NCBI GenBank assembly: GCA_963930645.1
Contig: OZ005648.1
Location: forward strand, 241,805,436 to 241,869,435
Reading direction: 5' to 3'
Source of the DNA: Salticus scenicus
Lineage: Eukaryota; Arthropoda; Arachnida; Araneae; Salticidae
Length of the DNA stretch: 64,000 nt
The position numbers were made by a program, and so were the translations under genes. This document shows, one piece after another, positions 34,701 through 47,033 of the stretch. Every line of letters begins with the position of its first letter. Position 1 is the stretch's first letter. The notes under the pieces are model-generated. The model was not told the origin of the DNA and did not search any database. It saw nothing but the letters and a program-made list of their open reading frames with translations.

Positions 34701-37700
34701 AAATTATCACAGATTTATGGTTCGACCATTCGTTTTAAACGTATTGACGAGACCTTTCGAAAGATACCCATCTTGAAACTTTGCCCCCCCCCCCCCCCCC
34801 CCCCCGAGGGGGCACGGGGGGAACCGATGCCCCCACATGCACAAAATTTTTTTCCTAGTTAACTATTACTATTATCAACGAGACCTTTCGAAAGATACCC
34901 ATCTTGAAAATTTACTTCCCGGGGAGGCCGCCCCCCGAAGATTTAAAAGTGGGGGGGGGCAGCCCCCCCTGCCCCCCGTAGTTTACGCCTATGTACAGGG
35001 TAGTTATTTTCAATTTTGTGATATTCAACCCAAAAATTTCGTGAATTCATCGAGATGGTGCTCCTTTTCAATGAATTTAATTTTGTCATTTAATAAGGCA
35101 TTAAATAGTAATAAATTCTGTTTTTATTTTTCTTTCTTTCTTTACTTTTTTTTTACAAAAGTGGATTGAAATAAATTAAGACACTTTTTTCTTAAAATTT
35201 TTACAAGAAAAACATGTTTATTAATAAAAAAAAAATAATTGATAAATTTGGATTTCATAATAAATGCTTAAAGGATGCGCTAAACAGACTTTTAACAAAA
35301 GTAATGTGGCTGATTAAATAAAAGAGTGATTTGTTAACTTTATAAAATTACAGATGATTGAAGAATACATATTTTTTATATTCTGATCATATATTACATA
35401 CGATAAGTATTATCATGGAAAAATTCAAATTTGACATTTTTGTATTTCTATGAGTTTTTGAGGTCTTCTGAATTCATTTTTCATTTTTTATAATAAAGAG
35501 GTATGCATGTATATGTATCAGTGAATACGATAGCGTCTAAACGCTGCATTTGATATGTATGCTGGAGGTGACCCAAACAAAACTAATGATTTTAATGATG
35601 TAGAACTAAGTTTTTTTTATTTATTTTTACCATGTTTTTATTAACTTCGATTCTTGTTCCTTTGTTTTTCCAGAACCAGTACAAATCTTGCAATCAATTT
35701 TTAACTAACTTCCCGACTAGCTACACATTTGAAACTTTCAGGATAGCTCAGAACACAGTGTCAATACATTTTTTAACACTTTTAGTCAACTATTTCAGGT
35801 CCCTACTGCCTTCGGCATTGCTTATATGATTCAACAGAAAATTTATTTAACTAATTTCCCAATTATCTAGACATTTGAAACTTTTAGAATAGTTCAGAAC
35901 ACGGTGAAAATTCATTTTTTTAATACTTTTAGCCAACTGGTTTCGGGTTACTGCTACCTTCAGCAGCTTTACCAGTACACATCTTGCAATCACTTTTTAA
36001 CTAACTTCCTGACTAGAAGCCATTTGAAACTTTCAGGATAGCTCAGAACACTGTGACAATACATTTTTACCAATTTGAAAATCATTTGAGGACAAATGTT
36101 CTCGAACTTACAAATTTGTCCTCAAATTAAAGCATAATTTAACTCTGTCCTTAGCGAGAAACTCACCCCAGTGGTCGGAACGGGACCCCCTTTTATAGCC
36201 TGCTATTAATCCGGAATTTTACAGTAACTTTCGTAATGATCGAGTTACAGCTTGGACAATGAGTCTATCGATAATAAAGGTTCTTTCACCATGGTCGTCA
36301 AATTAGTTGTCAAGGTGCGATAAATTCGCCAAATTCATCGCTAAGTCCATTACGTGCCCTGATAAAGTGTGCTTTTAACGGAGAAGGATCTTTTTTAATG
36401 CGGAAACAAGCTAGAAATGCAAAAAATTGACATTTTATAATGTGACTAAACCTCTTAGAAAGAAATCACATAGAAATAACTAGTACTATACTATATTTAC
36501 ATCTATGCATAACACGCACAATTTTTATTGATCTATTACACAAATATATTCATTATGCATACGTATTATATTTATAAAAGCGCATACATAACCTGCAAAA
36601 AGAAGTGATATCTCATTAAAAAAAAAACAATACTATTGTAAAAGTCACCCCCGCCCAGCAAAAACTCTTACCTTTCTTATAAATACATAGTATATTTATA
36701 AAAGCACATGCATAACCTGCAAAAAGAAGTGATATCTCATAAAAAGCAATACTATTGTAAAAGTCACCCCGCCCAGCAAAAACTCTTACCTTTCTTAAGC
36801 AGCCAAAAAAGGGATTGATATCAAGTTTCGCCGCCGCTATTGAATCCCGGGTTCTCAATGCCTAGCTTAATGAAGATCTGTCGATAACACTGCATGTATC
36901 TTTCTAATAAATCCTAATCTCTTTCAACATTCTTTGTTATCTGTTTCAGTTTTTTCGCTGCAATATAAAGTTATAATTTAAAGTATTTTTACGGCGGGGT
37001 GTGTAGTAATATTTTAATCTTTACTAACTAAATTTTTTATTAATTAAAACTTCTACATAGGGGACACACCCCACCGTAAAAATACTTTAAATTATAACTT
37101 CATGATGCAGCGAAAAAACTAAAGCAGATAACGAAGAATGTTGAGAGAGATTAGGATTTATTAGAAAGATGCATGCAGTGTTAATTGCAGATCTTCATTA
37201 AGCTAGGCATTGAGTACCCAGGATTCAATAGCGGCGGCAAAATTTGATATCAATCCTTTTTTTGGCTGCTTAAGAAAGGTAAGAGTTTTTGCTGGGCGGG
37301 GTGACTTTTACAATAGTATTGTTTTTTATGAGATAGCACTATGTAGCGATGTGCGGTGGAAAAATTTTCCAGAAAATTTTCAAAGCCAAAAAAGCAATTC
37401 TTTTAGTAACTTTTTTACACATTTAAACTTCTCTTTTGGCTCATTTAAACACATTTAAATTTCTCTTTTGTTAGTCAGAATACAGTTATCAGTTACAGTA
37501 ATGTCAGATATAGTGTGAAAAACAAAAGTTTTTGATTAGAAACATCATTTAGTAGAAAGTTACCTGATACATAATTTCAGCAACTTGTTCAAGAAAGAGG
37601 TTATTTTTTTATAATACAAGAGTTCAATTGTTGCTAATCAGGATTTTGAGCCTCCAGGGAAGGTTTTTCTCACGTGACAGGTTTTGACGGTTTGAACCAT

Positions 37701-39774
37701 GGTTAAAACCATCATGTCAGAAACCTATATTTATAATTTAACTGTCATATAAAAACTTAGTTTAACAAAATATAGTTTATAAAGATATTTTGAAAAGTAA
37801 ATAGATTGGTGTTCTTTGAAAACACATTGTTACAACATTTTCATAAATATAAAAAACAAAACTTTAGGCTTTTAAGATTTTATGAATTATTTCTGTGTTC
37901 ATTCAAAATGTGCTGTGATACTTTTATATATTACAAAATTTATTATTATTATTTTTGTAATGTGGATTTAGTATTATGTATTTAACCAGTAAAATAAAAA
38001 TTTATAAGCCAATATTTTGTATTTAAATATTTTATAGAATTTTTAAGAAAAGCAATAATTCTGAATGTTAAACAAGCTTGAATTGCTTCTGAAATTCTTA
38101 TTACCGTGAGACAAGAGAAATAATAAATGCTTTCTGGACATGTATAAATTGTAATAAATTTAACATTTACTCATACATATTTTTAAAAAAATTATTAGTC
38201 TAAGCTGTAGGGCCCACCAGTGCCAAGCGATTCTAAGCTCAAAGCTGGTAGATGTGAGGTGCCGAATTTAATCCCAGGACATGCTCGTTGGTCTAGCCAT
38301 TCAGAGTTTTCTGTAGTTTTCTCCGAAACGGGCTAGGACCCTTAGGCCTAAGACCATAGAGTAGTCAATCGGCCTTACTCCCAAAACACTAAACACCAGT
38401 AGTTCAAGGCTTAAACAGGTACAAGTTTTTATACAATCAATAATAATAGATAAATAAAAATTTATTAATGAACTATAGCCGCCTTCGGCGACTAGCTGGT
38501 TTGCGACCCTTGAAAAATCCGACTTTATGAAACTCCAGCTCGGTGGCCTGTAGTATTACCATTTTGATTTCTTTTCAGAAACTTTTTATTAGCAAGTAAC
38601 ATTATCCTGATCATATACTTAGTGTTCATGTTATGCATTTTTCAAAGGGTGCCGCGCCCTGCCCTTTTCTGTTTTAGCGCTCATGCGCCTTGCCTTTTTT
38701 TGAAGTGAAAAATGCACCCTGCCCCTTTTTTTCAGCCTCACCTGTGAAAAGATTTCAAATATTATCGATTAATGCCAAAATATCGTATTTTAGCAATTAA
38801 TTGCATTTAAGCATAAATTTTTGACATTTAATAGTAAAATAATCCCATATTTCCGAATTACGCCGCTAAATTATTGCATATTTTGGGATTCAGCTTTGAA
38901 AAAGGCATAATTTTTTATAGATTAGTGGCGAAATAATTGAGTATTTGGAGATTGAACTTTATAAAGAATACAAATTTCATCGATTAGGCACTAAATAATA
39001 CAAGGTTCAGTGGTGATTGTGACTCAAAGATGAAAAACCCTGTAAATTAGAGCCTCAAATTAGAAAAAATCCAAAATATCAAATAATACTCAAACTATTT
39101 AGGCCAGAAGAACTCAATCATTTTACATTTCATTCACATATCACATGGATAACAAATGAACAACCATTGAAAGCAAAACATAACTTTATACGAAATATGA
39201 AAATACAGATGGGTTAGAGAAAAATCCTGAAATCAGGGGTAAACCCTGAACACAAACACCCCTGAAGGTTTCAGCAATCAACCTCAAAATATCTTGAATT
39301 TCAGGAACAGCTTTGGAAAGAAAAAAAAAAAAAAATCTTTATTTTTATTGCTAGCGGCGAAATAATAGTGGTATTTGGGAATTAAATGTGATTAAATGTA
39401 AATTTTGATTATAAAAATTGACACCACAGTTAGCGATGAAAATAATCTCGTGTTTTCAAAATCAGCTTCAAAATTATTGCGTATTTCGGCATTCAGCTTT
39501 GAGAAAAAATCACAAATTACATCTATTATTGACACAATATTTGAGTATTTGGAAATTTAACATAAAAAAACGCAGAAATTTCATTGATTAGCGACGAAAA
39601 AAAATTATGCATTTCGGTGATTGATCGTAAAATTATCACAAATTTTGTAAATCAGTCTTGAAAAAGATGGGAATTTTATCGAAAACTGGCGAAATTATAG
39701 CATATTTTAACAATTAGTTGTGACTATAAATATAAATATTGTTAATTTCACGTTTATTTTGCACATACTGTGTA

Positions 39775-39806
<32 letters not shown>

Positions 39807-42800
39807 TTTAAAAAAAACTAGGAGCATTTATTTATTTATTTATTTAATAATGTATAGACCTTAAAAAAAAAAAAAGATAAGCAGTGTTATTTATGTGTAA
39901 TTTAATTAAACTGCTCGGCATAAAAATTGCCTCTGACACCATTTCAGCATATTTTTATGTAAAATGACCTGAATCCGAATAGGATGCCCATTTCGCCCTA
40001 TCACACACCGTTTTTTAGGAATTGACCCCTATTTTTATCAATTTTCGGTGATTTTATGGATATGAATTTGATTTTTAGGTGCGGGAAGGGAGGATTATTT
40101 TAACCGTTATATATATCTTCTTTGGGGCTACAGAGTTGGAAAATTCTAGATTATGGATATTTGTGACAAGGGAAAAATTTTTGGGAGGATTTGTCACTGA
40201 AATTATGCATTACATATCTTATATTTTTTTAATCTGTTATTAATGTTATTTTTTAAGCTTTATATATTTTCTTTGTTTTTAGGTGTTAAATTAATTATTT
40301 TTCATTCTTCAAATCAAATTCATAGTTATAAAATTATCGAAAAGGGAAAGAAATTGAGGGAGGGAGTGGTGTATCTAAAAAACTGCGGGTGACTGGGCAA
40401 AATGGGAGTTATATTTGGATTCAGAAAGTAATTTTACATAAGAATCAGCATAAATGGTATCAGATCTCGATTTTTTTTTTTTTTTTTCCAGAGCAGTGTT
40501 ATATATGGGAAAAAATGCTTAGGGAATCTACATATTTAAAACCTGCAATAACTGAAAAATATTTGTAGATTACAATTTAAAAATTTTTAAATAAAATTAT
40601 CTAAAATATTTAGAATTTTTTTAAGTAAAAATTATTAAATTGTAAATTAGAAATATTTTACAACAAATATTTTACTGGTTCCTAATTTTTTTAATTATAC
40701 ATCTATGAAATTTCAGTTCTTTTGGTCAAGTAGATTTTGAGCTACACCTAAAAAACTAATACCACCAGAAGATCAGATATAAGATTGAAAAATGAATTTA
40801 ACATTAAAAAACTCAAAAATCCCAATAAGTATAATTGTTAAGCTTATTGACTAAATTACTTCAAATTTAGTATCCGGTGGTAAAATTTTCTCTAGAATCT
40901 AGAAGTCAAAATTGTGTATTCGTTGGACGTATAAATTTTAACATTGTTGCATGTTTATACGTGAAAATGGCTGCTAAGCTTACGTTTTTTAATAGATAAT
41001 TAAACGGGGTTCATACTCCTCAGGGAAAACCTGGAAAACAGGGAATACTCAGGGAATTTGCAATTTGTTAAAAAAAGTCAGGGAAAACTCAGGGAAAATA
41101 AAAATTTTCATTAAAAATCAGGGAAAATCAGTTTAAAACCTGGAAAAACAATTTTTTTTCTCTCTCTCAAGTTATGTTTTTCTTGTTTAGCTTCGTATCA
41201 AAATTTAAATGATTAAGTATTGTGAAAATACGCATGAAAATAATGATTTCTACCTGAATCTCTATCATGATCGGCAGTAATATGACATCATACAGTGAAA
41301 GTAGCTATATTTTGTCCTGTCTAGAGGAGCGTTTCTTGTAATATGTCGCTAATATTTTCTTGAAAATTGTCTAGGAACTCAGGGAAAACACAGGGAATTT
41401 TTTTCCCATATTTGAGTATGAACCCTGTATTAAAATAGACATAAATCCAAGAAGGATAGTACTTGCTGTGTTTCTCTGTTAATCCCGTGATGAGATAGAT
41501 GGGTATTATCTTTTTATTTGTATTTATTTCATTTTGTGTGTTTATTTAACGGACTGTACATTTTATGTTTCATTTAGTAAGTGGGAAAGAAAGTGCCCTT
41601 TTACTCACAAAAAATTGCCCTTTTTGATAAATCCACCCTGACCTTAAAAAAAAAAAAAATGTGAACACTACAGGGCTGCCAACAACTACACATTTGGTGT
41701 AGTAACTACACTTTAGCCTGCTTCTACTACACTCTACACATCGTATACTTAAAGCTACACTTTTCCTTTCCCCACCATCATCTTGTTTACAACGAGTGAA
41801 CTACGATTTCACACCGTATTTCCAAATCGCTGTTATGAATGAAGTAGCTTGAAAACTCCAGAGGTTGATAGGTTGTTTCATTTCCTCCTCATAAACTGTG
41901 ACGATAGCGTGACTGTGTATGCATGGTGATTGGATGTTTGGAGAATTCCTTTTCTATCGCTAGAGCTAGTCTAATCTGTTTACTTTCGATTTTCGGTGTT
42001 GTACGTTTGTTGTTGGCTAGACTTGCTTTTCTGCATTTATTTATTCTTATTTTTTGCTTAAGAGTGTACAAATTTATTTAGTTTTCTATTTAATAGTATT
42101 TTAAGTTAAAATGTGCGATGATGATAATACAAAGAAGAAGAAAAAGTTCCTGATCAAAAATCTCTATTGGAGTATTCTGCTACAATCTGTAGATTGCAAA
42201 TTCTGTAGATTCTGTGGCCGTGTATCTGTAGATTCATCCCATGTTTATTCACCCCATGAGGCATATTGTGCAATATGTAATAGCAATTTTCGCGTAAACC
42301 ATCGTGGACTTTATGATTGTTCGCGTCATATTGCAACAAGCTGATACAAGTGTTTAAGTAAAGTAAAAGCAACGATAAAGCCTTTGCCATCCAGTTTTTA
42401 TGTGAAAAGTGATGCAGCATCAAAGACTACCAAAACAGAAATGCTCTTTACATCATTTCTAAGTGACATAATGTTCCAATTTCTACAGCAAATCATGCTG
42501 GAAATTTATTTAGAGTTATGTTCCCGGATTCAAAAATCGCCAGACAGTGTCCTAGCGGTATAACAAAGATGGCAGCCCTATTGAAATGCATGGCAAAAAT
42601 AACCTGTTCTGATATCGTTGGCGATTTGAAACATTTGCCGTTTTCGATGGCAACTGATGAAAGCACTGATCAAAATGCTGTTAAACTGTATCTAATTGTT
42701 GTTAGGTATTTCGATAATTGCCAGAAAAAATTTTGTGTGCAATGTTATTTTTAAAAGAATGCAGTGATATTTTGTATGTTTGATTGTTAAAAATCAATAA

Positions 42801-45800
42801 ATTTCAGAAAGTAAGTCTTAGTGTAAACAAAAGATTTTATGCTTATTTATTTTAAGGATTTTCTTATTTTTTAGCGGCTACACTTTGTACCTTAAAACTA
42901 CACTTTTTCTTGTTTGTTAACTACACTTTAGCGCTCCCAGAGGTTGGCAGCCCTGACACTAATATACTGTTTGTTTTAAGTTATGACTTTTATGAATAGT
43001 AAAAAATTCTAAATTTTTTATGTTTTTTTTTTATTCTTGTTCTAAATTTTATTCCTGTAGTATGCATTCAGGGGTTCCTTTAAATAAATATTCTATAGAT
43101 ATTTTGTCATTTATAATCATTTAGTAGATGCATGTTTTAAACTTCTGATTTTATTTTTACAGTAAAATAATATGCCGTATTTATGTACTTTTTGTATATT
43201 TGTGTATTCTAAAAAGTAAACATTATTTTATTTTATTTTTTTGGTAGACTTTAGGGCGTCAAGATGGAGTAAATCAAGAATGGGTTATTGAAGACACAGT
43301 TGGTAATTGGTGGCGGCCAAATTTTGAACCTCCTCAGGTAAAATTCTACCGATTTTGTGTTACTAATAAATTTGTCAGTTAAAATAAATATAATAGTGGA
43401 ATATGAATTTCAATGTAGTTGTATACCTGTATGTTTGTTTTACTTTTAATTTTGTCCGCTAAAAGGAATTTTTGGTAAAAATTACTGTAGTCTTGTAGGG
43501 GAAAAAATAACTTCCATAAAAGTTAGTAGGTTTGTTTTATCATTTTGGAATAAACTCTGACTCAGTCATTTAGACAAACATTTATTAAGCTATACAAAAT
43601 GGGGTAATACAAATATTTAATTTATGTGGTACAAATTACATCATATATATAAAACTAATAAAGAAATTTTAAAAGTATTGTTTTGTGTACAGGGGCCAAT
43701 CTAAGATTTCAAACTTAATACCTATTTTTGTGAAAAATCTTAACTATATTTTATTTTTGTGAAAAATTGTAGTTCACTCTTTTTCTTTCTCTCTGTGTGT
43801 ATGGGGGGGGGGGGTTGAACAAAGTAGAATAATAAAATTAACTCTCAGCAGCTAGTGTGAGGCTTATAGCAGAACAGGAACCAAAATCCAAAACTTACTT
43901 CACTCTGAAGTAAACAGTTCAGTAGAGATAGTGTAAGTAGAAGTTGTTTTTATTTGTGTTAGTATCACTGCAGTATACATGAATTGTACCAGGGAGGATA
44001 AACACATCACCATACAGTCACCGGAATGTTAAACCACCTGACGAATCAGCAAACAGTACACTATGGCCACAATTTCAGAGCGTGTCTGTACCGATACACA
44101 CAAGGATCGTTTTGTTTACATATGCTGCACTGTTTCTCGCCCATAACAAACGCTTGTGTGTAGATTAAAACCAACATTCTGTATGATTCTTGCTTCACAA
44201 ATCCCATCAACAGAAAGGCACTAATTACTTTCCTTTGAAAATGTGCTAATTAAAAATGTTAGATTTTGCTGGGAGGACTAAGATTTTTGTGAAAGTACCG
44301 ATTTTAGCTGTATGATTTTTGTGAAGATACCGTTTTTGCCAGGTCGATTTTTGTGAAGGTACCCATAAACGGTAGTAAACTCGACCTGTATTAACCCCTG
44401 GTGTATGTATTTAAAAAAAAAAAAAAAAAAAAAGCATAGAAGAATATATATATATATAATAAAGATGATCTATTAAGCATAGTAGAAGCCAAGCAACAGA
44501 TACAAGATCACTGAAACACCAATGACCAATAAGAGAAAAAAAAAAAAAAAAAATCATCAGTGGATGAAATACACTAATGTAAAGAAACCAGATCTATTAA
44601 TTAGCAGCCTGCAAAACAAACGAATCAATAAAGTAAAACAACAAATCTTAACTTAAAACCATAAACTTATCAAAATTAATGAAAAAACAACACAAGATAG
44701 GAAGAAGGAGGCAGGCGGCAAGACTTGTGACTTGCCTGTGGGGTTACACTAGTTTTACGCCGGCAACACTCCCCCAGCCTGCCACAACCAGAACAGGAAC
44801 CATATGGATTTAAAAATGCAAAATTTCAAAGCAGATGAACAACAATGAAACCACAAAGCCACAATGAAATTCACCGATTGATCACATTATGTTTAACAGT
44901 ATAATTAGAACATTAAATATAGTTGACAACTCAAAAAGGAAAAATCTGAAATTTTAATGGAAAATGAAAGTTTGCATAGTAATACAAAGCAAATGCAACA
45001 AGCCTTCTACTTTTTTTTTTTTTAATTTAATTTCATAAACCCACCCAACCATCCAGCCTTACAACACCACCCCACCTCCGTAATCAAATATCTGCCCACC
45101 CAACCGCCACCTTTTTTATTGTCTTTTGTTATTTTATAATTTTTTTGTTGATATACACAAGAGTGTACACAGCTTTTTTTTTTTTTTTTTTTTTTTTTGT
45201 ACTGACAGAGACATGGTTAAGGATATAAAATAGAAAATACAAAGTTTTTAGGAAAACCCATTTTAGCAGTGGCTGTGATCAGTTTATTAATATTCTTGTT
45301 TTTAAACTTTGCAGAGCATAAATTATTAATTCGAAATAAATGGTTAATGATGATGTTTCTAAATACCGAAAGATGCAGACATGAATTAAAATGTGTAAAT
45401 AAGTTTACATTAAAACAAAAATCTTGCCATTTGTCATAGATATCTGTGTAAAGTTTATTACCATCGATGATTATTTTGAGATCTAAAAAGTTAATTGATT
45501 GATTAGTCACAGTATTTTGAGTTAGCTTTAAATTAGGTGGATAATTGAAGGAAAAGCCATTTTATATATAAAGTATATAAATGCATTAAAAGAAAGTGAA
45601 ACTTAATGATTAACATTAATAGTAAAATTCTATATTGAAACTTACAGAAATTAGGTTTTTAAAATAAAATATTCTTTTGAGTTTTTAAGATTTACGTGCT
45701 ATAAAAAAAAAATTAAGTAAATAATAATAATGAATAGAATGATGCATAAAAAAATATTTAAGTAATTTCAATATTGCTGAAAATTTTGGATTTTTAATAT

Positions 45801-45825
45801 TCTGCACAGCAACTTGTCTGGATGT

Positions 45826-45858
<33 letters not shown>

Positions 45859-47002
45859 TAACTTCAAAATTTAGACACTTTGAAAAGATTAAACAAACTA
45901 AAGGTGAAAAAGAAAGTAAATAAACAAATAAATATATTTCAGAAATAGTAAAAAGCAGGAGTGTAGAAAATGTTTACCTAAACACATTCTGAATTTCCCT
46001 CAGTATTGTAAAAATCTATATTATACAAAGCCATGTCATCTATGTAAAAAGAGTTTTCAAGAAAATGAGTTTTCACTATGACATAAAAATACAGTTGTTA
46101 ATTTATATTTTAAATATTAGAAAGCTTCATTTTAAAATCATATTTTAAAAGTGATTACTTAAAATTTACATTAAAAATATTTTAAAAACATTTAAAATCA
46201 CTTCATGCTAGTGCTTTTGGCTGCATGCCACAGCCAAGCATTTTGGTGAACAGCGATTCTTGCAACGTCTCGGAACCAATGGAAATAGATGAACACACTA
46301 TGCTGGAGGAGGAGAGGATGAGGCAAAAGACAAAACTGCCGATTTCAGTCAGTACACTCAGCGTACCTAAGGAAAGCTGCAGCATGCACCCAAAAGTGCT
46401 AGTGTAAGGTGATTTAAAATAGTTTATAATGTAAATTACAAAGTTTTTTTTTTTAAACTAATTGTCAGTTAGACTCACTTTTATTTTCTCCTTACAAAAT
46501 ATTCAGAATTTCCCCAGGCAGCTGAAATTTCCCCCAAACCTTTTCGGGCATTCTGGTAATCTGGTAAAAAGAGTTGCATGCACTTCAAATTTGAAAAAAA
46601 AAAAAAAAAAAAAAAAAAAGTGTAGTTAGAACGTTGCAAAAAAGAAAGGGAGAATAAAACTGTTGCAAAAGAATGACTGAATTTTAAAAGGTGGAAATTT
46701 AATAATTGCATTAACTTTCATTTAAAAAGTAAAAATTAAACATTAATATTTTTTAATTTTATTTTGAAATAAATTCTTAAGTTCACACAATTGTAAATGA
46801 ATTCGAAGAATTTTTGTGTGACTGTAATTTAGTGAATTTTATCTTCAGTCAAGTTACCTGAATGAAGAGAGAATTTATGATCTTATGAAGCTAAATTTTG
46901 AAGATGCAATTTAACCACAATAGCACAAATTTTTAATTTTAGTAGAATTGGCTAATCTAAGTTTCTAATTTTGATTGATATTTTGCAATTGAAGCTTTTT
47001 AG

Positions 47003-47033
<31 letters not shown>

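Larger units (their letters stand above)
32016..43247 (+). other. NUDT21: NUDT21 intron 3 (11.2 kb)
   Basis: GTATTT...TTGGTAG, phase 0, the longest intron. It contains a 32-bp minisatellite, a hAT-type element with TACAGGGT duplication, a ~148-bp satellite, a 272-bp-arm hairpin, a SINE, a decayed tandem region, another long inverted repeat and two further inverted-end elements, all listed. Open frames within are transposon-derived or chance. Confidence 0.85.
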
